A stretch of 7,724 nt of DNA, taken from the NCBI GenBank assembly GCA_018882725.1, contig VERK01000101.1, forward strand, positions 1 through 7,724, written 5' to 3'. This stretch comes from Actinomycetota bacterium. GTDB taxonomy: Bacteria > Actinomycetota > Acidimicrobiia > Acidimicrobiales > Ilumatobacteraceae. This document shows, piece by piece, positions 1 to 6,348 of this stretch. The notes under the pieces are model-generated. The model did no database searches. It worked only from the letters and a program-made list of their open reading frames with translations, and had not been told where the DNA came from. Positions within the stretch are counted from its first letter, which is position 1. Each line of letters begins with the position of its first letter. The position numbers and the translations under genes were made by a program.

Positions 1-972
1 GGCCGACACGAAGATGTCGGCGGTACGGCTCACCTCATCGAGGGTCGTGACCTGGTAACCCTCCATCGCGGCCTGCAGTGCGTTGATCGGATCGATCTCG
101 GTGACGATCACGCGAGCGCCCTGACCACTCAAAGCCTGAGCACATCCCTTGCCCACGTCACCGTAGCCACACACCACCGCGACCTTGCCAGCCAACATCA
201 CGTCGGTCGCGCGGCAGATCGCGTCGACGAGCGAGTGACGACATCCGTACAGGTTGTCGAACTTCGACTTGGTGACCGAGTCGTTCACGTTGATGGCCGG
301 GAACAGCAATTCGCCACGCTCGTGCATCTTGTAGAGGCGCATCACGCCGGTCGTGGTCTCCTCAGTGACACCACGGATGTCCTTGGCCATGCGCGTCCAC
401 TTGGTGGGGTCCTGCTTCAGGCCGCGCTGCAACAATCCGAGCACGATTGCCAGTTCGGCGTTCGAGGCCGTGGTCGGGTCGGGAACTTCGCCCGACTTCT
501 CGTACTCCACACCCTTGTGAAGAAGCAGAGTGGCATCGCCACCGTCGTCGAGAATCATGTTCGGACCGTCACCATCCGGCCATGTCATCATCTGCTCGGT
601 GCACCACCAGTACTCCTCGAGCGTCTCACCCTTCCAGGCGAACACCGGGACACCCTGCGGGTCGTCGACGGTGCCGTTCGGGCCCACCACCACGGCGGCG
701 GCCGCGTGATCTTGGGTGGAGAAAATGTTGCACGACGCCCAGCGCACCTCGGCGCCGAGTTCGACGAGCGTTTCGATGAGTACAGCCGTCTGGATCGTCA
801 TGTGCAGCGAACCGGAGATTCGAGCGCCCTTGAGCGGTTTCGAAGTGCCGAACTCTTTACGCAGAGCGCGCAGACCGGGCATCTCGTGTTCGGCGAGATG
901 TATTTCCTTGCGACCGAACGGCGCCATCGAGACGTCGGCGACGCGATAGTCCTTGCGAGCAGCGAGAGACAT
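1..972 (-). CDS. ahcY: Adenosylhomocysteinase (S-adenosyl-L-homocysteine hydrolase), C-terminus cut by window edge
   Basis: Cytoplasmic NAD-dependent enzyme that reversibly splits S-adenosylhomocysteine into adenosine and homocysteine, relieving product inhibition of methyltransferases. The first 324 residues are visible and the frame runs open off the left edge; the family is usually about 480-495 residues in actinobacteria. Visible family landmarks are MILDDGGD (about 139-146), EETTTG (204-209), NVNDSVTKSKFDNLYGCR (228-245) with the Lys235/Asp239/Cys244 active-site set, and the Rossmann NAD loop CGYGDVGKG (268-276). Between DDGGD and EETTTG there is the long insertion (about residues 152-198) typical of bacterial/mycobacterial-type SAHH and absent from the short animal form. 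The ATG at 972 is preceded by AAAGAGG with 7 nt spacing, which fixes the start. It is separated from the upstream manB unit by 151 nt holding a hairpin and a structured leader, so it probably has its own control. Confidence 0.97.
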   Translation of the reverse strand, partial: MSLAARKDYRVADVSMAPFGRKEIHLAEHEMPGLRALRKEFGTSKPLKGARISGSLHMTIQTAVLIETLVELGAEVRWASCNIFSTQDHAAAAVVVGPNGTVDDPQGVPVFAWKGETLEEYWWCTEQMMTWPDGDGPNMILDDGGDATLLLHKGVEYEKSGEVPDPTTASNAELAIVLGLLQRGLKQDPTKWTRMAKDIRGVTEETTTGVMRLYKMHERGELLFPAINVNDSVTKSKFDNLYGCRHSLVDAICRATDVMLAGKVAVVCGYGDVGKGCAQALSGQGARVIVTEIDPINALQAAMEGYQVTTLDEVSRTADIFVSA

Positions 973-1094
973 GGGTGAACCTCTTTCGGAGAAACAGTTG
1001 ATGGAGTCGTTCGGGGACGCGAAAGGTTCGCGTCACCTCGGGCCGGGGCCTGCTGGCACCGCTCACATCAGCCCGATGAGACGATGCGAGTGTA
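973..1094 (-). promoter_or_regulatory. Structured 5' leader of ahcY, candidate cis-regulatory RNA
   Basis: In the RNA direction (1094 to 973) several pairings nest. TCGGGC (1076-1071) pairs with GCCCGA (1043-1038), enclosing an inner stem around loop AGCA. A perfect 8-bp stem follows, GACGCGAA (1034-1027) with TTCGCGTC (1023-1016) and a 3-nt loop. The segment GAACCTTTC (1029-1021) inside that hairpin is also complementary to GAAAGAGGTTC (987-977), which contains the ahcY Shine-Dalgarno; that pairing is 9 bp with a 2-nt bulge. The two folds exclude each other, so the leader could switch translation of ahcY. I cannot match it from memory to the SAH riboswitch (no GAGCGCTGC-like core or 3' CGGCGCTC partner) or to a SAM class. 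The pairings are read directly; regulation and ligand are inference. Confidence 0.4.
1089..1094 (-). promoter_or_regulatory. Possible -10 element for ahcY
   Basis: TACACT fits the actinobacterial TAnnnT -10 pattern and lies directly after the hairpin at 1095-1117. It would start a transcript near 1082, giving an ahcY leader of about 110 nt that includes all the pairings described above. No convincing -35 hexamer is visible, because the hairpin occupies that space. This is a weak call. Confidence 0.25.
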
Positions 1095-1117
1095 ATCACC
1101 GGCGGAGAGCCGGTGAT
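1095..1117 (-). terminator. Hairpin after the Trm112-like gene, possible terminator
   Basis: ATCACCGGC and GCCGGTGAT form a perfect 9-bp GC-rich stem around a 5-nt loop, 6 nt after the TGA of the Trm112-like gene. The sequence after it on the minus strand is TACACTCGC, so there is no run of T. It could act as a U-less actinobacterial terminator, as an mRNA 3'-end stabiliser, or as a partial terminator allowing read-through into ahcY. The stem is symmetric, so strand is assigned from gene context. Confidence 0.5.
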
Positions 1118-1123
1118 CGATCC

Positions 1124-1366
1124 TCAGGCGGCAGCCGACCCGGTGGCGCGGGCTTCGCCACGCGCGATGCGACCGGCCAAGCGCTCGTGTTCGGCGTCGG
1201 ACACGACTTCCGACTCGTCGACGAGCATGACTGCGATGCCTTCTCGGATGGCGAAGCGCCGCTTGAGGCGGGGGTTGTAGATGCAGTTCTCGTCGTCGAA
1301 CACGAACAACTGCCCGTGGTCGATCGGGCAGGCGAGAACGCTCACGAGATCCGGATCGAGTGACAT
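1124..1366 (-). CDS. Trm112-like family protein (short, degenerate zinc site)
   Basis: Small 80-residue protein with the Trm112/UPF0434 pattern: LACPIDHGQL near residue 11, then NPRLKRRFAIREGIAVML at 31-48, where the family normally reads YPI-x-DGIPVML. Canonical members carry two Cys pairs that bind zinc and can activate methyltransferases; here only Cys13 and Cys28 remain, because the second Cys of each pair is Asp16 and probably Asn31. This Cys-poor form is one I associate with actinobacterial copies next to phosphomannomutase genes. The alanine-rich tail (about 62-80) looks unstructured. The ATG follows AAGGGAG (1378-1372) at 5 nt spacing. It sits 30 nt after manB, so co-transcription is likely. 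Its exact function is unknown; a methyltransferase-partner role is only suggested by the fold and by ahcY next door. Confidence 0.85.
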   Translation of the reverse strand: MSLDPDLVSVLACPIDHGQLFVFDDENCIYNPRLKRRFAIREGIAVMLVDESEVVSDAEHERLAGRIARGEARATGSAAA

Positions 1367-1396
1367 GGGGACTCCCTTCGGGTGATGCCGGTCAGG

Positions 1397-2761
1397 TCAG
1401 ACGGCGGTGATGAGGGCCAGGACTTCGGCGACATGATCGTCGCACTCGTCCCGGGTGGGGGCTTCGAGGTTCAGGCGCAGAAGCGGCTCGGTGTTGGACG
1501 GACGCAGATTGAACCACCACGGGCCGCAATCGACGGTGAGGCCGTCGAGGCGATCCTGTGCGCGGCCCTGGTAGTGAGCGGACACCGCTTCGAGAACCGC
1601 CGAGGTGTCGGCGACTTGCGTGTTGATCTCTCCACTCGACGAATACCGCTCGAAAGGCTTGCGAAGGTCGGACAAGACGTCGTTCGATTCGGATAGCGCT
1701 TCGAGGACGAGCATGGTGGCGATGAGACCGCTGTCGGCGCGATAGTTGTCAGCGAAGTAATAGTGCGCCGAATGCTCGCCGCCGAACACTGCACCCGTCT
1801 CGGCCATCATCTGCTTGATGAACGAGTGACCCACCTTCGTGCGAACGGGGGTGCCACCGCACTCACGCACCACCTCGGGGACCGAGCGGCTGCAGATGAG
1901 ATTGTGCAAGACGGTCGCACCCGGGTGCTTGGCGAGCATGCGCGACGCCAGGATGGCCGTGGTGGTCGAGCCCGAGAGGCCTCTCCCCTGTTCGTCGACC
2001 ACGAACACACGGTCGGCGTCGCCATCGAAGGCCAGACCGATGTCGAATCCACCGGCCACCACACGGGCCTGCAGATCGCGCTGATTGGCCGACTGCAAAG
2101 GATCGGCCGGGTGATTGGGGAAGGTTCCGTCGAGTTCGGGGTACATCACCTCGAGTTCGAGGCGCGGCAGTCGCTCGAAGACTGCCGGGACCACGAGACC
2201 TCCCATGCCGTTGGCGGTGTCGGCCACCACCCGCATCGGACGTAGGGACGACGGATCGACGAACGAGACCACGTGATCGGCGAAGGCCGACAGCAGGTCG
2301 CGTTCGGTGGTTCGCCCCACTCGACCGGAGGGCGCTGGTCCGCGGCCCTCCAGCACGTTGCGCGCAGTTTCCTTGATCTGGAGCAGACCGGAGTCGACAC
2401 CGACCGGACGTGCTCCCGAGAGACACAACTTGACGCCGTTGTACTGCGCCGGGTTGTGGGAAGCGGTGAACACCGCACCGGGCGCATCGAGCTTGCCGGC
2501 CGCGAAGTACAGCAAATCGGTGGACGCCAGACCGATGTCGATGACATCGACACCATGCTCCATGAGGCCGCGTGCGAAGGCGTCGGCGAGCTCGGGTCCC
2601 GAGGGTCGCATGTCGCGCGCGACGATTGCCACCGACGACTGGGTGAACTGCGCGAAACCGACCCCGAGGGCATGCGCAATCTCGGCATCCAACTGATCGG
2701 GAACCGTGCCACGAATGTCGTAGGCCTTGACGATGACATCGAGTGCGTCAGAAGCCGACAT
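1397..2761 (-). CDS. manB: Phosphomannomutase/phosphoglucomutase (alpha-D-phosphohexomutase)
   Basis: Cytoplasmic enzyme converting mannose-6-phosphate to mannose-1-phosphate (and often the glucose pair) through a phosphoserine, feeding GDP-mannose or UDP-glucose synthesis for glycans. At 454 residues it has the full four-domain length. Motifs in order: KAYDIRG near the N-terminus (12-18), catalytic TASHNPAQYNG (99-109) with the phosphoserine at Ser101, metal loop FDGDADR (245-251), sugar-specificity loop GGEHS (327-331), and the C-terminal phosphate-binding RPSNTEP (420-426). All key residues are intact. The ATG at 2761 has GGAG (2772-2769) 7 nt upstream. It is 35 nt from the preceding membrane-protein gene and 30 nt from the following Trm112-like gene, so it is in mid-operon. 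Choice between mannose and glucose substrate cannot be settled from sequence; the neighbourhood resembles mycobacterial manB. Confidence 0.95.
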   Translation of the reverse strand: MSASDALDVIVKAYDIRGTVPDQLDAEIAHALGVGFAQFTQSSVAIVARDMRPSGPELADAFARGLMEHGVDVIDIGLASTDLLYFAAGKLDAPGAVFTASHNPAQYNGVKLCLSGARPVGVDSGLLQIKETARNVLEGRGPAPSGRVGRTTERDLLSAFADHVVSFVDPSSLRPMRVVADTANGMGGLVVPAVFERLPRLELEVMYPELDGTFPNHPADPLQSANQRDLQARVVAGGFDIGLAFDGDADRVFVVDEQGRGLSGSTTTAILASRMLAKHPGATVLHNLICSRSVPEVVRECGGTPVRTKVGHSFIKQMMAETGAVFGGEHSAHYYFADNYRADSGLIATMLVLEALSESNDVLSDLRKPFERYSSSGEINTQVADTSAVLEAVSAHYQGRAQDRLDGLTVDCGPWWFNLRPSNTEPLLRLNLEAPTRDECDDHVAEVLALITAV

Positions 2762-2770
2762 AGCGCTTCT

Positions 2771-2785
2771 CCACGCTAGCGGTGG
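2771..2785. repeat. Small inverted repeat overlapping the manB ribosome-binding site
   Basis: The gap between the membrane-protein gene and manB holds the palindrome CGCTAGCG (2774-2781), extended by CCA on one side and TGG on the other with one extra base. On the minus strand its last bases are part of GTGGAG, the manB Shine-Dalgarno (GGAG at 2772-2769). A weak hairpin here could partly mask the site. The stem is short, so this may be chance. Confidence 0.3.
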
Positions 2786-2796
2786 CGAGTCTGGCC

Positions 2797-5304
2797 CTAC
2801 TGCTGATTTCGACGCCGAATGCGATTCTGGCGAGCGATCACGAAGACGAGCACGATGCCTACCAGTGTGAGGAAATACGCGAATCGGTCGATCCAGCCGG
2901 CACGGAAATCCAGGCTCACCTGGTTCTCCGTCGGAATCACAACCATCATGTTCGGGGCCACGCGATACGGACCCTCGCCTCCCGACACCTTCCAGTTGGG
3001 GAAGTAACTCACTCGCACCAACACAGGAACGCCTGTGCGATCCACCTCGAAATCGACCGATTCGTCACCGATCACCACATTTGTCACCGTGACGTCAGGG
3101 AGAGAAATCGCATCGATCGTTTCGGTAGGCGTGACGATGTCGACCTTGCGCGAATCGGAGCCAGGTTCGCCATCGCGTCGCGACAGATCGATCTCGACAT
3201 CGGTGCGCTGCCACGAATCAGGTCCGTCATCGACAGGAATCGTCGGCCATTCGGCACGGTTCTGAAGCCAACTCGTTCCGATTTCGAGCCACCGTTCACG
3301 CTGATCGCCACCGCGTCCGTTCACGACCACGGGCTCGGTCTCGAGCGGTACGACGATGTCGGACTCCGTGACCTCGTACATCTTCCACGGACCCGACGAC
3401 GCGATCTCGCTGAGCCCACCATCGTTCGCCACGAGCTCGGCCGCTTCACGTTGAGCTTCGGGAGTGACCGCCAAGTAGTAGCGAATCCCGAGGGCGCGTA
3501 GGTAGTCGATGCCGATCGACGCGTCGTTGTTGACGTAGCGCAATTCGCGCACCGGGTTCGAGCTCTGTTTCGACATCGCACCAGCCGCGAGGAAGTGGTA
3601 CGGGGTCGTTCCGGCCGCTTCGAAGAACAAGCCCTCGCTCGATCCGATACAACCGTCGGTCCAGAAAGGCAGCAGCATCAAGGCCATCGTGGTGCCGTAC
3701 TTGTCGTTGTCGCCGTAGTTCTCCCAGAGCGCGCGACCACATCCGCGCTCTTCTCCGATCGTCTTCATCGTCTGGACGATCCCGTAGTACTCACCGTACG
3801 CGGATCGACCCTCGTAACCCGAGAAGTTCCAGCGCGCCCAGCCGTCGACGAAACCCTTGTCGCTCGCCTCGGTCTCGAACGGGCCCCACGCGTACTCGGC
3901 ACCGTCGCCCTCGTCGACGATGTTTCCGCCGGGGAGAACTTGGAAGCGGAATCCCAGGACGATCAACGCGGCCAACGCGCATCCGACGGCCGTGAGTGAT
4001 CGCGCCTTGAAGATTGCCCGCTGCGCGCGTACGTCATCGTCGATTCGGACGACGGAGAACCGCCGATCGAGTCGCTCATGTTGAGCCAGACGAACAATCG
4101 CATGGACCAACTCCACGATGCCGATCGCGGCCAGCAGGTACCGGCACATGTTGAGCATCGGCAGTAATCGCGGATTCCACAACAGGCCGATCACGGGAAG
4201 GCTGTCGTTGAACAAGTAGACGAAGGCGGTGAACACCAGACCAGTCACGCCGAGCCAGGCTCCGGTGGTGTGCCGACGCGCGAGCATCGCGACGAACCCG
4301 ATGATCGCGAACGTGAGGAAGAAGACGTTCCAGAAGGGAGGCAGGGCGAAGAACATGCCCCAGTACGAAGTGAACGAGCCATTGCCGGGCTCGCCCTTGT
4401 ACTTCATGTCGGTCATGTACGCGTGGTTCAGAAGGAACGGCACGATCCAGAAAGCTGACAGCAGCGAACCAAGGCCGACCGTCGTGACGAACCAGCGGAG
4501 TCGTTGGCGGTCGAGCCACAGCAGCGCCATGAGCAAGAGGCCGACCGCCACGTAGATGGCAACGATGCCGTGACAGAGCACCGCCAGCGCCATGAAGATG
4601 GCGGCCTTCAGTCGGTGGCGGCCGGTCTGCAAGCCGTTGGCGAAGTATCCGAACGCAAGCATCGCGAACGACAACGAGATCGAGAACGAGAACTCTCCGG
4701 CCATCGTCGACGCGATGTTGCCGCCATAGATCGTGTAACTCTCGTCGAGCAAGAACACCAAGCCGACCACGGCGAACAACTCGGGGATCGGATACGCGAA
4801 GCGGGCCAATCGCCCGAATGCCCAACAACACACGGGCAATGTGACGATTCCGAGTACCGCGACGATCTTGAAGGCAATGCCATAGGGCAGGAGCACGTCG
4901 AGCAGAACGATCATGAGAGCCGGCACGACCATGTAGAAGCGATAGATCGGAAAACCCGAGTACCAATCCATGCTCCAACCGTTCAACTTGAACGGCAGCA
5001 GGTGATCTCGTAGATAGGCCGGTCCCCACACGTGCGCGCCCATGTCGCCACCGGTGGGCGTGGAGTTGCGGAAGATCAGCGACGGTTGGACGACCTTGAC
5101 CGCCACGGCGGTGGAGACACCCACGAGCGCGACACGCACCCAGAACACCACCAGCCGCTCGCGGCTCCAGCCGCGAAATGGGTTCCATCGCGTTCGGATC
5201 GCGTCGACCGCGTCGACAGCCTCAGCACTCTCGACGGCATCACCTGGTTCGGCGGGCTCGTCCGTGTCAACGGCCCCGACTCGTTCCTCCGTCACGTCGT
5301 TCAT
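2797..5304 (-). CDS. Large polytopic membrane protein, GT-C-like putative glycosyltransferase (PTPS-related/COG5617 type)
   Basis: Membrane protein of 835 residues. An acidic, low-complexity N-terminal tail (1-50, with repeated Ala-Val-Asp-Ala) precedes a first membrane span (about 51-71), then the loop TPTGGDMGAHVWGPAYLRD (82-100) and WSMDWYSGFPIYRFY (110-124). About a dozen further hydrophobic spans run to residue 456. A roughly 350-residue soluble, presumably extracytoplasmic domain (457-806) contains SYFPNWKVSGGEGPYRV (766-782). One last span (807-825) is followed by a basic cytoplasmic tail. The GGDMGAH loop after the first span and the overall layout fit the '6-pyruvoyl-tetrahydropterin synthase-related membrane protein' family, thought to be GT-C-fold glycosyltransferases using lipid-linked sugars. 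Location directly upstream of manB suggests a mannose-type donor (inference). The ATG has GGTGG 4 nt upstream and starts 18 nt after the CPBP gene. Family fairly sure; activity not. Confidence 0.75.
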   Translation of the reverse strand: MNDVTEERVGAVDTDEPAEPGDAVESAEAVDAVDAIRTRWNPFRGWSRERLVVFWVRVALVGVSTAVAVKVVQPSLIFRNSTPTGGDMGAHVWGPAYLRDHLLPFKLNGWSMDWYSGFPIYRFYMVVPALMIVLLDVLLPYGIAFKIVAVLGIVTLPVCCWAFGRLARFAYPIPELFAVVGLVFLLDESYTIYGGNIASTMAGEFSFSISLSFAMLAFGYFANGLQTGRHRLKAAIFMALAVLCHGIVAIYVAVGLLLMALLWLDRQRLRWFVTTVGLGSLLSAFWIVPFLLNHAYMTDMKYKGEPGNGSFTSYWGMFFALPPFWNVFFLTFAIIGFVAMLARRHTTGAWLGVTGLVFTAFVYLFNDSLPVIGLLWNPRLLPMLNMCRYLLAAIGIVELVHAIVRLAQHERLDRRFSVVRIDDDVRAQRAIFKARSLTAVGCALAALIVLGFRFQVLPGGNIVDEGDGAEYAWGPFETEASDKGFVDGWARWNFSGYEGRSAYGEYYGIVQTMKTIGEERGCGRALWENYGDNDKYGTTMALMLLPFWTDGCIGSSEGLFFEAAGTTPYHFLAAGAMSKQSSNPVRELRYVNNDASIGIDYLRALGIRYYLAVTPEAQREAAELVANDGGLSEIASSGPWKMYEVTESDIVVPLETEPVVVNGRGGDQRERWLEIGTSWLQNRAEWPTIPVDDGPDSWQRTDVEIDLSRRDGEPGSDSRKVDIVTPTETIDAISLPDVTVTNVVIGDESVDFEVDRTGVPVLVRVSYFPNWKVSGGEGPYRVAPNMMVVIPTENQVSLDFRAGWIDRFAYFLTLVGIVLVFVIARQNRIRRRNQQ

Positions 5305-5322
5305 TGTGCCACCGAGAGCCGG

Positions 5323-6033
5323 TCAGCGGCTGGCGATCAGAAGCCCCGCGGCATTGAATCCGATGTGCGCCAGGATGGGCATCGCGATCCGACCAGATCG
5401 CTGCCAGCACAGTCCGAACACGAGACCCACCAAGAACAAGCCGGGGAGTTCGACGGGCTGGAGGTGGATCGCAGCGAACCAGGCCGCCGACATCACCAGG
5501 GCGATCGAATCGTTGAACCGCCCTTCGAGTGATTGAAGGATCAAACCCCGGTACACGAACTCCTCGACGAGCGGGGCCCCGATCGCAACGATCAACACGA
5601 GGACGAGGATCCACACACCCGAGGCGCGATCCCAGAGTTCGTTCGCTCGACGCTCGACATCGTCGGGGTCGAACGCATCGGGAAACAGTTGAGCGAGCGG
5701 CCAGTACAGAAGTGGTACGAGCACGAACTGAGCCGCGACGCCGATCGGAAGGCCGACGAGGTCGAAGGGGCGAAACCCCACTCGGTAGTCGCGCATGAAC
5801 GACGCCCCGCCCCGACGACGGCTCACGATCACCAGGCCCACGACGAACGGAATCCAGAGACAGAGAATCGATACCGCCGTGACCGATGTCGGCCACGTGT
5901 CGGGGTCGTCGCCGCCACGACCGAAGGCTGCGATCACCGCCGCCTGAAGAGGGAGAGCTGCGACATACGCCCCAACCCACACCGCCACCGCGGCGCCGAC
6001 CGAGAAGCGGGCGTCGTTGGTGGCCGGACGCAC
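5323..6033 (-). CDS. CPBP-family intramembrane metalloprotease (Abi/CAAX-protease type)
   Basis: Membrane protein of 236 residues from the GTG at 6033. The three family motifs are in order: EEFVYR (157-162), WFAAIH (185-190) and HIGFN (223-227), supplying the Glu and His residues of the CPBP active site inside the membrane. About six to eight hydrophobic spans are visible, including about 12-37, 52-70, 93-116, 139-156 and 195-208. Such proteins cleave membrane or prenylated substrates; some give bacteriocin immunity, and most have no known substrate. Start choice: an in-frame ATG at 6105 would overlap the DUF3499 gene by 64 nt and lacks a good Shine-Dalgarno, whereas GTG at 6033 starts 8 nt after the DUF3499 stop. 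Neither has a strong ribosome site, so translational coupling to DUF3499 is likely. It is in line with the membrane-protein and manB genes downstream. Confidence 0.88.
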   Translation of the reverse strand: MRPATNDARFSVGAAVAVWVGAYVAALPLQAAVIAAFGRGGDDPDTWPTSVTAVSILCLWIPFVVGLVIVSRRRGGASFMRDYRVGFRPFDLVGLPIGVAAQFVLVPLLYWPLAQLFPDAFDPDDVERRANELWDRASGVWILVLVLIVAIGAPLVEEFVYRGLILQSLEGRFNDSIALVMSAAWFAAIHLQPVELPGLFLVGLVFGLCWQRSGRIAMPILAHIGFNAAGLLIASR

Positions 6034-6041
6034 GGAGTTGG

Positions 6042-6281
6042 TCAGCCGGCCAGGCGGTGAACGAACGGCAGAACGAGCGTGCGACGGCGATCTTCGAGCG
6101 TCCATCCCGTCGGCGGCGCGAAACGATTCCAGTGAATGTCACAGAACTCGTACACCTGCGGGCGACGTTCGTCACTCAGGTGATCGACCCAGATGACCGA
6201 ATTCGCATACTGAAAAGTGAGTGCGACTCGGGCCTCCTCGCGGCAACCGTTTCGCGTGCACAAACGCTTGTCCGAATGCAT
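6042..6281 (-). CDS. DUF3499 family small Cys/His protein
   Basis: Protein of 79 residues matching the actinobacterial DUF3499 pattern: Cys8-x4-Cys13 (LCTRNGC), a central ALTFQYANSVIWV stretch, then Cys47-x2-His50 (FCDIHWNRF) and PPTGW at 56-60. The Cys/His pairs suggest a small zinc-binding fold; the function is unknown. Members sit next to manB in mycobacteria and many other actinobacteria, and here manB lies two genes downstream. It is the first gene of the minus-strand unit and is divergent from ftsH. The ATG at 6281 is chosen because it puts the first Cys near the N-terminus as in relatives; a GTG at 6290 in the same frame would add three residues. Neither start has a clear Shine-Dalgarno; the nearest, AGGG at 6307-6304, is 13 nt from the GTG. 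Confidence 0.82.
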   Translation of the reverse strand: MHSDKRLCTRNGCREEARVALTFQYANSVIWVDHLSDERRPQVYEFCDIHWNRFAPPTGWTLEDRRRTLVLPFVHRLAG

Positions 6282-6326
6282 GGCGAACACGGTACGGGAG
6301 ACGCCCTGCGACAGGGTGGATAGTCG

Positions 6327-6336
6327 GGACCGGTCC
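6327..6336. promoter_or_regulatory. 10-bp palindrome in the divergent spacer, possible operator
   Basis: GGACCGGTCC is a perfect 10-bp palindrome abutting the ftsH -10 hexamer, where a bound protein would block RNA polymerase. It also lies upstream of DUF3499, about 45 bp before that start, so it could affect both directions. Symmetry breaks immediately outside the ten bases. No regulator gene is in the window. Short GC palindromes occur by chance in such DNA. Confidence 0.3.
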
Positions 6337-6342
6337 TAGCAT
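6337..6342 (+). promoter_or_regulatory. -10 element for a leaderless ftsH transcript
   Basis: TAGCAT matches the TAnnnT -10 consensus and is followed by exactly 6 nt (GACGCC) before the A of the ftsH ATG at 6349. This is the spacing at which transcription starts on the start codon itself. No Shine-Dalgarno is present upstream of the ATG, which agrees with a leaderless mRNA, a common arrangement in actinobacteria. No clear -35 hexamer is seen. Confidence 0.55.
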
Positions 6343-6348
6343 GACGCC

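Noticed and set aside
235..978. 247-codon plus-strand open frame opposite ahcY
   Set aside because: The opposite strand encodes intact S-adenosylhomocysteinase; this frame has no ribosome site and no recognisable motif.
973..1094. Known SAH riboswitch upstream of ahcY
   Set aside because: I looked for the GAGCGCTGC-like core and the 3' CGGCGCTC pseudoknot partner and did not find them, so I call only an unclassified structured leader.
4076..5188. 370-codon open frame on the minus strand within the GT-C-like gene, other frame
   Set aside because: It is Arg/His-rich with no motif, and lies wholly inside a gene with clear membrane spans.
5186..5230. Repeated gcgtcgac units near the start of the GT-C-like gene
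   Set aside because: They encode the Ala-Val-Asp-Ala-rich acidic tail and are explained by coding low complexity, not by a separate repeat element.
5267..6175. 302-codon minus-strand frame overlapping the CPBP gene
   Set aside because: Arg/Ser-rich shadow frame; the CPBP frame holds all three catalytic motifs.
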